From NCBI RefSeq assembly GCF_009857535.1, contig NZ_WWCS01000017.1, positions 1 through 64,000 of the forward strand: DNA of 64,000 nucleotides, given 5' to 3'. This document shows, in pieces, positions 25,294 through 33,705 of the stretch. Each line of letters starts with the position of its first letter. Position 1 is the stretch's first letter. A model generated the notes under the pieces. That model was not told the DNA's origin and made no database searches. It worked only from the letters and a program-made list of their open reading frames with translations. The stretch comes from Duganella margarita (GTDB taxonomy: Bacteria > Pseudomonadota > Gammaproteobacteria > Burkholderiales > Burkholderiaceae_D). Made by a program: the position numbers and the translations under genes.

Positions 25294-27288
25294 ATGACGC
25301 CATCTCAAACATCTCCCGCTCAGGCTGCCCAGCCAAACAGAAAATCAGGCTTCCAAACCGACATCAATGGACTGCGGGGTGTGGCCGTGATGCTGGTGGT
25401 GCTGTATCACTTCAATCTCGGCCTGTTCAAAGGCGGCTTCATCGGCGTAGACATTTTCTTCGTCATTTCCGGTTATCTGATGACCAAGATACTCTGGGCG
25501 GCGCTGGCCAATGACAGCTTCAGTTACATCGGCTTCATTTACCGCCGCGCGATCCGCATCTGGCCGGCATTGTTCGCGATGGTATTCATGCTGCTTCTGC
25601 TGGGCGCGTTTTTGCTGCCGCCGGCCGATTTGAGCAGTCTTGCGGTGCAGTCGGCCCATGCGCTGGTCTTCAATTCGAACAATTTCTACGCCGCGCAGCA
25701 GGGCTATTTTTCATCGGCGATCGACAATCGCTGGCTGCTACACACCTGGTCACTGGCGGTGGAATGGCAGTTCTACATGATCTACCCGGTGATCATGTTG
25801 CTGGCCTGGCAGGTGTTCGGTGGGCGTCCAAAGCGCAACCTGTACTTATCCGCCTTGCTGCTGGGTATTTCGGTAGCGTCGTTTGCCTACTGCATGCGCA
25901 TCGACAATGAAGTTAGTTTCTTTTCAGTCATCGCGCGCTGCTGGCAGATGCTGGCCGGCGGCCTGGTTTTTATGCTGACCAAACAGCTTCCGCTCGCCCC
26001 GCAACTCGGCCGCGCCTGCAGTTACCTCGGCTTATTGGTGGTCGCCTTCACCGTGTTCCTGCTGAAATACCTGGCACTGGAAAGCCGATGGCCCGACGCG
26101 CACGCGTTGCTGCCGGTGCTGGGGGCGTGCCTGATCCTGTATTCGCGCTACGAACATAGCTTGGTCTTGAGTAACCGCTTGATGCAAAAACTCGGCGATG
26201 CTTCCTACTCCATCTACCTTTGGCACTGGCCGGTTGTCATTGCACTGACCATCACCGGCATGCTGTACGAACAACCGAAGCTGGCTAAAATTGCTGGCAT
26301 GGCGCTCTCGCTGGCACTGGGATATGCCTCCTACACCCTGGTGGAGCAGCTGCGCGCCATCAAGGCCGCAACATTGCGCGCCGGCCTGGTCAGCCTGGTG
26401 ACGACCGGCGCGATGTTGGTCGGTGCATCCTTTCTGATCGTTCATAGCGACGGCCTGATGTTCCGCGTGCAAGACCAGGAAAACGTGCTGCGGCTGCAAG
26501 CGGCGGACACCAGCATCACACTCGACCCAGCCTGCTCGAACACCGATTCGATTAATGCCGATCTTTTTTGCTATATCAACAAAAACGCCCAGGGCGACAA
26601 AATCCTGGTCATCGGCGACTCCCACGCGGGCCACTTGTATTCGTGGTTTCAATCGCATAGCCGGGTAAACACCACCTTTTTCGTCAAGCCAGGCTGTCCC
26701 ATGATCATCGGATTCGAGCGCCCGGGGAAATATCACAACTGCCACGGCTATGCAGAAAAAGCCTATCAACTTGCGGCATCAGGCGTCTACAAAACCGTGA
26801 TTATTTCGCAGAACTGGACCGGCTACACCCGTCAGTCGAGCGAACTGTGCCGCTATGCGGGCAATCGCTGCACGCCGCTCCCGGCCGTTCAGAATGCGCT
26901 GCTTCCTGAGCAACAAATGAAACAAACGCTGGAGGCTATCCTGGCCCGTGGCGTAACGGTGGCGCTGGTGGACTCGACGCCGTCGTTCACGTTCAACGTC
27001 CCGCGCAAGCTATGGCGCGATCAGTACTGGTTTGGAAAGCCCGCCTACGAATTCCCGGTAGGCGATTTCTTTGAAAAGAACAAAGATTACGACCAGCTCT
27101 TCTCGGACCTGACACGTTATCCGCAGTTCCACCTGCTGTCTTTCCGTCCGCAAATTTGCCAAGAAAAACGTTGCAGGATTTACGATGCGGACTCTAAGAT
27201 GGCAATCTTTAAAGATTACGATCACTTCAACCCGGAATGGATGCGGAAGAATGGTCAGATATTCCTCCCCTTTACGACGCCCCGGTAG
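25294..27288 (+). CDS. Acyltransferase-3 with C-terminal SGNH domain (second copy)
   Basis: 664 residues with the same layout as the protein at 2819-4879. The membrane domain (about 20-370) has FQTDINGLRGVAVMLVVLYH, GFIGVDIFFVISGYLMTKI, RRAIRIWPALF and HTWSLAVEWQFYMIYPV. The SGNH domain has VIGDSHAGH (Ser 443) and a terminal DYDH (Asp 641, His 644) followed by FNPEW; four Cys lie in the periplasmic half. The two copies share motifs but differ widely elsewhere, so duplication is old or each came separately. Expected role: O-acylation of an extracytoplasmic glycan. The next gene overlaps its last 38 bases. Start at the ATG after TAAAATCCG, without a strong RBS. Confidence 0.88.
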   Translation: MTPSQTSPAQAAQPNRKSGFQTDINGLRGVAVMLVVLYHFNLGLFKGGFIGVDIFFVISGYLMTKILWAALANDSFSYIGFIYRRAIRIWPALFAMVFMLLLLGAFLLPPADLSSLAVQSAHALVFNSNNFYAAQQGYFSSAIDNRWLLHTWSLAVEWQFYMIYPVIMLLAWQVFGGRPKRNLYLSALLLGISVASFAYCMRIDNEVSFFSVIARCWQMLAGGLVFMLTKQLPLAPQLGRACSYLGLLVVAFTVFLLKYLALESRWPDAHALLPVLGACLILYSRYEHSLVLSNRLMQKLGDASYSIYLWHWPVVIALTITGMLYEQPKLAKIAGMALSLALGYASYTLVEQLRAIKAATLRAGLVSLVTTGAMLVGASFLIVHSDGLMFRVQDQENVLRLQAADTSITLDPACSNTDSINADLFCYINKNAQGDKILVIGDSHAGHLYSWFQSHSRVNTTFFVKPGCPMIIGFERPGKYHNCHGYAEKAYQLAASGVYKTVIISQNWTGYTRQSSELCRYAGNRCTPLPAVQNALLPEQQMKQTLEAILARGVTVALVDSTPSFTFNVPRKLWRDQYWFGKPAYEFPVGDFFEKNKDYDQLFSDLTRYPQFHLLSFRPQICQEKRCRIYDADSKMAIFKDYDHFNPEWMRKNGQIFLPFTTPR

Positions 27289-28000
27289 GCTGCCCGCCGC
27301 CGGCAGGCAGCGCGGTGCGGCGCTGCTGCTGCTGGTGCTGGTGCTGGGAGTGGGCGCCGCTGCCGCCCTGATCGGCGCCTTCCCGCGCCCGTCGGAACAG
27401 GCCCGCACCACGCATTCCGGCGTGCTGGTGGCGCGTGCGCGCGAGGCGCTGATCGGCTACCTGCTGGCGCATGGCCGCTTGCCCAGACCGGCCATCGCCG
27501 CCGACGACGGCCGCGAATCCCCTACTCCATGCGCCGACACCGCCGCCTGCACCGGCATCCTGCCGTGGGTGACACTGGGTGTGGACGGGGCGGATGACTG
27601 GGGCAAGCTGCTGCGCTACAGCGTCACGCCCGGCTATACCAACGCGCCGGTCACGCCGTATCTGGTGCTGGCGGATAAAAAAGTGTGGAGCCGCGATCAC
27701 GACAACAACCTCCATTACCGCGTCGGTCAGCCGGTGTGCGACCCGATTGCGCGCTGTGCGGTGGCGGTGATCTTTTCGAGCGGCAAGCGCAACCTGGGCA
27801 TCAGCGCACAAGGCATAGCGCAGGCGAACGCGGCACGGGACAATGTCGATGAGCTGCAAAACGAGCTGGCCACCGACAGCTTCGTCAGCCGCGCCCGGGA
27901 AACCAATCCCAATGCGCCCGGCGGTGAATTCGACGACCTGGTCACCTGGCTACCGGTGACCAAGGCGATCGAAGTACTCAAACTTATCTCCAAACGATAG
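27251..28000 (+). CDS. Pilin-like (type IV/pseudopilin-type) secreted protein, unknown role
   Basis: 249 residues. After a basic leader ending RQRG comes AALLLLVLVLGVGAAAAL, a hydrophobic helix directly after Gly as in class III (prepilin peptidase) signals, although the usual Phe at +1 and Glu at +5 are absent, so it may be a minor-pilin or PilX-type relative or simply membrane-anchored. The rest is periplasmic: AREALIGYLLAHGRLPRP, SPTPCADTAACTGILPWVTLG, GAWDDWGKLL-like text at about 112, CDPIARCAVAVIFSSGKR and LVTWLP. This resembles uncharacterised pilin-like proteins of T2SS/MSHA type. The ATG at 27251 overlaps the acyltransferase gene by 38 bases; no better start keeps the leader. Only four bases separate its stop from that of a converging gene. 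Confidence 0.6.
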   Translation: MVRYSSPLRRPGRLPAAGRQRGAALLLLVLVLGVGAAAALIGAFPRPSEQARTTHSGVLVARAREALIGYLLAHGRLPRPAIAADDGRESPTPCADTAACTGILPWVTLGVDGADDWGKLLRYSVTPGYTNAPVTPYLVLADKKVWSRDHDNNLHYRVGQPVCDPIARCAVAVIFSSGKRNLGISAQGIAQANAARDNVDELQNELATDSFVSRARETNPNAPGGEFDDLVTWLPVTKAIEVLKLISKR

Positions 28001-28004
28001 CGGC

Positions 28005-29129
28005 CTACAACACGGTCGACACGGAGTTGGCCACGGCAGCCGGCTGCGGCCGATGCGGCCGCAGTGGCACCATTTTGCTCAGGCGTAAGCCGACACGTTC
28101 GAACACCAGGAAGAAGGCCCAGGCAAACAGACAGCACGCCACCACCGCCACCACCAGCCACAACAGCTCGGTGGCTACCGTGCGCCCGGTCAGCTTGTAG
28201 CCGATCCGGAACACCACGCCGGTGACGAAATTGTGGGTCAGATACAGGCTGTATGAGATCAAACCAAGCCATTGCAATAGACGCCCGCCCGACCAGCTCA
28301 GCAACCTGGCGTACTGGCATCCGGCCAACAAGAACAAGGCACTGGCGACGCCCAACGATTCGCTGACGGTCGGATGAAAGACGAGGCCGACGGCGCCCAG
28401 CAGCACGATGCTGACCACGCACCACGTGCGCTGCGCCTGCACGCGCGCCGGGTCCAGCGCATAACGAATCAGCACGCCCATGACGAACAAATGCCAGTGG
28501 TCCAGGAACAGGCCGCGCACATGGAACGGCTGCCACGGCGTGGTCCACAGCATGGCCACCGCCACCGCGCCCAGCAGCACGCATTTGCGCGCGCTGGCGA
28601 CCCCGATGCGCTTGCCCCAGCGGGCCGCGATCCACATCAGCAGCACAAAACTGAGGTAGAACTGCATTTCCAGGCACAGCGTCCAATATACGCCGTTGAC
28701 CATCGGCTGCCCTGCCATGTCGATCAGGTAGGTCACATGCAGCAGCAGGTTTTCCAACGACGGCGGCGAGAAGACCTTGCCCGGTACCACTTGCGCCGAA
28801 ATGTAGGCGCCGGCAATGCCCAGCGCAATCGAGGCCCAGTATGGCGGATCGAGGCGCAGCGAACGCCTGAGCATGAAACGGCCGGCATAACCGCCGTTGA
28901 CGTCATCGGCATACATGCTGTGCGCGATCACGAAGCCGCTGATGACGAAAAAAACGGAGACGCCGCTCGAGCCCTGTTCAAAGACCGTCAACAAGAAGGC
29001 CGGCATCACCTGCTGCAGCGCAGCGATATGCCCGCCTTCTTTGGCATGATAGAGCACGACCGCCAGACATGCGAGGGCGCGCAATGCATCAATCACGGCA
29101 AAGCGCGGCAGATTCCGGCTAACGGTCAT
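28005..29129 (-). CDS. Acyltransferase-3 family membrane protein (second copy)
   Basis: 374 residues, about ten hydrophobic segments. FAVIDALRALACLAVVLYHAKEGGH carries the conserved Arg and His of the family; GVSVFFVISGFVIAHSM and RRSLRLDPPYWASI follow, with YSLYLTHNFVTGVVF near the C-terminus. No SGNH domain. The likely reaction is transfer of an acetyl or similar group to a surface glycan. It holds the same position and orientation as the gene at 4946-5992 in the first module: minus strand, between a plus-strand acyltransferase-SGNH gene and a divergent plus-strand secreted-protein gene. Confidence 0.85.
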   Translation of the reverse strand: MTVSRNLPRFAVIDALRALACLAVVLYHAKEGGHIAALQQVMPAFLLTVFEQGSSGVSVFFVISGFVIAHSMYADDVNGGYAGRFMLRRSLRLDPPYWASIALGIAGAYISAQVVPGKVFSPPSLENLLLHVTYLIDMAGQPMVNGVYWTLCLEMQFYLSFVLLMWIAARWGKRIGVASARKCVLLGAVAVAMLWTTPWQPFHVRGLFLDHWHLFVMGVLIRYALDPARVQAQRTWCVVSIVLLGAVGLVFHPTVSESLGVASALFLLAGCQYARLLSWSGGRLLQWLGLISYSLYLTHNFVTGVVFRIGYKLTGRTVATELLWLVVAVVACCLFAWAFFLVFERVGLRLSKMVPLRPHRPQPAAVANSVSTVL

Positions 29130-29243
29130 GGGAACGGCTCCAGGCTAATGTAAAAACAATATCGATCTGGACATTATAGCAAAGACAGGATGCTGAATAC
29201 GCTGCAGCGCGGCAGAATTTGTGGAATCTCGCTTTAAAAAATC

Positions 29244-29272
29244 TTACAAATCTGCATTAATTCGGCTAGAAT
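29244..29272 (+). promoter_or_regulatory. Sigma-70-like promoter for the second secreted-protein gene
   Basis: TTACAA (29244-29249), 17-base spacer, TAGAAT (29267-29272), about 80 bases before the ATG at 29354, which is preceded by GAGGAAC. Confidence 0.6.
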
Positions 29273-29353
29273 CACGCCATAAAAAATTACGTTTCACGGT
29301 TCGAACATGCAGTGTAAGTCGCCTACAGCTCCTGTCCACAACGAGGAACTGAT

Positions 29354-30808
29354 ATGAAGACTGTTGCACTTACCCCTGGACGCATAATATCCGGGTTCTA
29401 CTTTACGCTGGCCGCGCTTGCGCTGACCAGCAACGGCGTCGCACAGGCGCAGACCAATTACGCCGCGACCACTGGTTTCGGTAACTACTATCAACCGTTT
29501 GCAGCTGATTCACCATGGAATTCGCGACCAACTAATCCCACGCTCGGCACTTATCAGATCAAGAAACCGGTTTATAACCCGACCTGGATACCCGTAGTCG
29601 GCGGCGGTGCGCTGTCGGTAGGCGTGTTCATGGGCAAGGCCAGCGATCCGGCGGTAACTGTATATGGCAAGACGGGCCAGACCGGCGTCGCCGATCCCGA
29701 CACTGGCACTTACCGCAATATTACCCTTCCGCACTGGCCGGCCGGCGTCGTCCCAGCCACCGGTGGGGACGGTCACGCCGATATTGTCGATGTTACCACT
29801 GGGATCCTGCACTCGTTTTACCAGTTGCGCGTCACCAACGGCCGCTGGACCGCCGCCATGTATTCCTGGACCCGTGTCGACGGCCGCGGCTTTGGCGATG
29901 CGGATCATTGGAGCCAGGGCGCGCGCGCGTCGGGCGTAGCGCCTGCCGCCGGTCTGATTCGCAAGCACGAGATCGACGATGGCGCGGCCTATTACAAGCA
30001 TGCGCTGGCCATGTCATTGCCGAGCCAGACCATGTCCAACGGCATCAGCAGTCCTAGCTATGTCTATCCGGCCACCGCCGCCGACAGCAACGCGGCGACG
30101 CACACCGGCCTGATCCCGTTGGGCGCGCGGATGATGCTGCCGGCGTCGTTCGATATCTCGAAACTGAGCACGCCGGCCTTGCGCAAGGTTGCCAACACAT
30201 TGAAGCTCTACGGCGCCTACGTGGTCGACACAAACTACGACACGGCATTCGCGATCAATGTGGAAAACGGCGCCAACTTCAACCTGATGCCTACCGGCTG
30301 GGACGGCAACGTGGCGGCGGGGCTGGAGCTGATCCGTGCTGCCCTGCGACAGGTGACAGCAGCGCAAAGCTGGGTTGACGGCAACGGCAAGACAGTGGCC
30401 GCGCCTGCTCCGGGCAGCATTTTGTCCATGCGCGGCACCTGGGGCATTACCGGCGGCTATACGGCCGGACCGGGCAGCTTCCAGACCTGGCAGCAGGCCA
30501 TCGTCTTCCCCTCCACGGCGAACCGCATCAGCCAGACCACCTACACCAATGTCAGCAAGGTCACCTGGTCCAAGCCAATCGGGGGCGAGTTGATGCGCTT
30601 CAAATCGGTCGCCACCGGCGGCGCCCGCATCCGGCTGCAGGTCAAGACCGGCAACGCAGTGGCCTTTGACAGCGGCTATCTGCAAAACGACACCGCCGCC
30701 ACGTTTGCCTGGCCCTACGCCTCGGCCGGCGCGGTGAGTCTGGTGCTGATTGCCGAGAGCGGCGTCAATACGGCCTCCAGCGTCCGCGGAGTGCTCACTA
30801 CGAACTAG
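29354..30808 (+). CDS. Secreted protein of unknown function (paralog of 6649-8085)
   Basis: 484 residues with a signal peptide (about 1-33, ending GVAQAQ). It aligns along its length with the protein at 6649-8085: FAADSPWNSRPTNPTLGT, GVADPD, LPHWPAGVVP, ADIVDVTTGILHSF, GFGDADHWSQGARASGV, DGAAYYKHALAMS, YPATAADSNAA, IPLGARMMLPASFD, PALRKVANTLKLYGAYVVD, SWVDGNG, and a C-terminal beta-rich domain starting near 395 (VATGGARIRLQVKTG). Conserved His (HSF, HALAM) and Asp residues could be catalytic, but no function is known to me. GAGGAAC is a good RBS. Its TAG stop overlaps the stop of the converging RidA gene (shared CTAG at 30805-30808). Confidence 0.8.
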   Translation: MKTVALTPGRIISGFYFTLAALALTSNGVAQAQTNYAATTGFGNYYQPFAADSPWNSRPTNPTLGTYQIKKPVYNPTWIPVVGGGALSVGVFMGKASDPAVTVYGKTGQTGVADPDTGTYRNITLPHWPAGVVPATGGDGHADIVDVTTGILHSFYQLRVTNGRWTAAMYSWTRVDGRGFGDADHWSQGARASGVAPAAGLIRKHEIDDGAAYYKHALAMSLPSQTMSNGISSPSYVYPATAADSNAATHTGLIPLGARMMLPASFDISKLSTPALRKVANTLKLYGAYVVDTNYDTAFAINVENGANFNLMPTGWDGNVAAGLELIRAALRQVTAAQSWVDGNGKTVAAPAPGSILSMRGTWGITGGYTAGPGSFQTWQQAIVFPSTANRISQTTYTNVSKVTWSKPIGGELMRFKSVATGGARIRLQVKTGNAVAFDSGYLQNDTAATFAWPYASAGAVSLVLIAESGVNTASSVRGVLTTN

Positions 30809-31211
30809 ACGGCCCGTGCCACATCGGGCGCGACGGCGGTGACTTCAATCTCCACCCGCGCCCGGTCCTCAACCAGCGCGGCCACCTGCACCGCCGTCAT
30901 GGCGGGATAGTGGGCACCGATGATCTCGCGATAGACGGCGCCGACTTCCTTGTAGGCCGCCACGTATTCATTTTTATCGACCACGTACCACGTCATGCGC
31001 ACGATATGCTCGGGTCCGGCGCCGGCCTCCTTCAGCACGGCGACGATATTGAGCAAGGCCTGCCGCACCTGGCCGGCGAAATCGTCGGTGTGGAACACGC
31101 CTTCGGCATCCCAGCCGATCATGCCGCTGACGCACACCAGACGGCCGCTGGCGGCCACGCCGTTCGCATAGCCGCGCGGTCGCGCCCAGCCTGGCGGTTG
31201 CAGTATCTCCA

Positions 31212-31215
<4 letters not shown>
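30805..31215 (-). CDS. RidA (YjgF)-family enamine/imine deaminase
   Basis: 136 residues. GYANGVAASGRLVCVSGMIGWDAEG opens the fold; QVRQALLNIVAVLKEAGAGPEHIVRMTWYVVDKNEYVAAYK and the C-terminal DRARVEIEVTAV follow, the latter with the Arg that binds substrate carboxylates in active RidA proteins. RidA enzymes hydrolyse reactive enamines or imines to ketones and ammonia. It is the last gene of the anthraniloyl-CoA-type operon, overlapping the acyl-CoA dehydrogenase stop by ATGA. The expected ring intermediate after the monooxygenase-reductase is an enamine/imine, so removing its nitrogen is a natural role (inference). Confidence 0.85.
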
Positions 31216-32371
<1,156 letters not shown>

Positions 32372-32372
<1 letters not shown>

Positions 32373-33226
32373 CAGTCGCCCTCGAATTGCGGTTTTTGCC
32401 TGGCCACGAAAGCGTGGTAGGCGCGGTGGAAATCGTTGGTGGCCATGCAGATGGCCTGCGCCTGCGCTTCCGCCTCAATCGCTTCGTCCACGCCCATATT
32501 CCATTCCTGATGCAGCATTTTCTTGGTCATGCCGTGCGCGAAGGTGGGACCGTCGGCCAGGCCTTGCGCGAAGTCGCGCGCCGCATCCAGCAAGGCTTCC
32601 GGCTCCTGCACGCTGTTGAAGAAGCCCCAGCGTTCGGCTTCCAGGCCGGACATCGAACGGCCGGTGTACAGCAGCTCCGCCGCCCGCCCCTGCCCGATCA
32701 CGCGCGGCAGCAGCGAACAGGCGCCCATGTCAGCGCCGGCCAAACCCACGCGCGTGAACAGGAAGGCGGTCTTGCTGCGCGCCGTGCCGAGACGGACATC
32801 CGACGCCAGCGCGAGCATGGCGCCGGCGCCGGCGCAGATGCCGTCCACCGCCGCGATGATCGGCTGCGGGCAGTGGCGCATGGCTTTCACCAGATCGCCG
32901 GTCATGCGCGTGAAGGCCAGCATGCCTGGCATATCCAGCTTGGTCAGCGGGCCGATGATGTCGTGCACGTCGCCGCCGGAGCAGAAGTTATCGCCGGCGC
33001 CGGTGAGCACCACGGCCTTCACATCATCCGCATAGGCCAGCGCGCGAAACAGGTCGCGCAGCTCGGCATAGGATTCAAACGTCAGCGGATTTTTGCGCTC
33101 GGGACGGTTCAGCGTCAGCGTCGCCACGCCGCCGCTGACTTCAAACTGGAAGTGGCTGGCCTGGTAGCCGGCCAGCGCGGTGCGGTTGCCGGCCAGCTGT
33201 TGCGGTTCGCCTGGAAGGTATTTCAT
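32372..33226 (-). CDS. Enoyl-CoA hydratase/isomerase family protein
   Basis: 284 residues of crotonase fold: TLTLNRPERKNPLTFESYAEL, the CoA/oxyanion-hole segment DNFCSGGDVHDIIGP (about 90-104) and AVDGICAGAGAMLALASDVRLG (about 135-156), then GADMGACSLLPRVIGQGRAAELLYTGR. This is the class of 'enoyl-CoA hydratase' encoded in anthraniloyl-CoA and related aromatic CoA operons, where it may hydrate or hydrolytically open the ring intermediate. The ATG at 33226 overlaps the MarR stop by ATGA; an in-frame extension to 33637 would run through the MarR gene and is rejected. Confidence 0.87.
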
Positions 33227-33705
33227 GGTTCGGTCCTCAGCTTCTGCTTCATGTCCGACAACAGGTCGATCAGCGTGGTCTTGTCGGCGCCGGAGACATC
33301 CTGCAGCAGTTCGGCGATCCAGCCCTCGTGCACCGCCGCCATGGTGGCGAAGGCCTTGCGGCCGGCCGGCGTGAGCTTGACGCTGTAGGCGCGGCCGTCC
33401 TTGGGATCGGGCACGCGCACCACCAGCTTTTCCTGTTCCAGCTGGTCGGTGATGCCGGTGATATTGCCGCCAGTGACCATCATGCGCTTGGACAGCTCGC
33501 CCATGCGCAGGCCTTGCGGGTAGCGCTCCAGCTGCGCCATCAGGTCGAAGCGCGGCAGCGTGATGCCGAAGGTCGAGCGCAGGCGGCTGCGGATTTCGTT
33601 TTCGATCTTGACGGTGCACGACAACATGCGCAGCCACAGTTTGAGCGACTGGTGATGGTCGCTCGTCAATCGGCTGGCGAGGTCCAGCTGTTCTTCATCT
33701 TCCAT
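33223..33705 (-). CDS. MarR-family transcriptional regulator
   Basis: 160 residues. Helical dimer arms surround a winged helix: LPRFDLMAQLERYPQGLRMGELSKRM, VTGGNITGITDQLEQEKLVVRV (recognition helix), then the wing PDPKDGRAYSVKLTPAGRKAF. The DPKDGRA wing is typical of MarR proteins. Many MarR proteins in aromatic CoA pathways respond to CoA-thioester ligands and repress their own operon; that is inference here. The gene is embedded within the catabolic operon: it starts at 33705, 11 bases inside the monooxygenase-reductase gene, and ends overlapping the hydratase gene. The palindrome at 37646-37663 in front of the operon is a candidate binding site. Confidence 0.88.
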   Translation of the reverse strand: MEDEEQLDLASRLTSDHHQSLKLWLRMLSCTVKIENEIRSRLRSTFGITLPRFDLMAQLERYPQGLRMGELSKRMMVTGGNITGITDQLEQEKLVVRVPDPKDGRAYSVKLTPAGRKAFATMAAVHEGWIAELLQDVSGADKTTLIDLLSDMKQKLRTEP

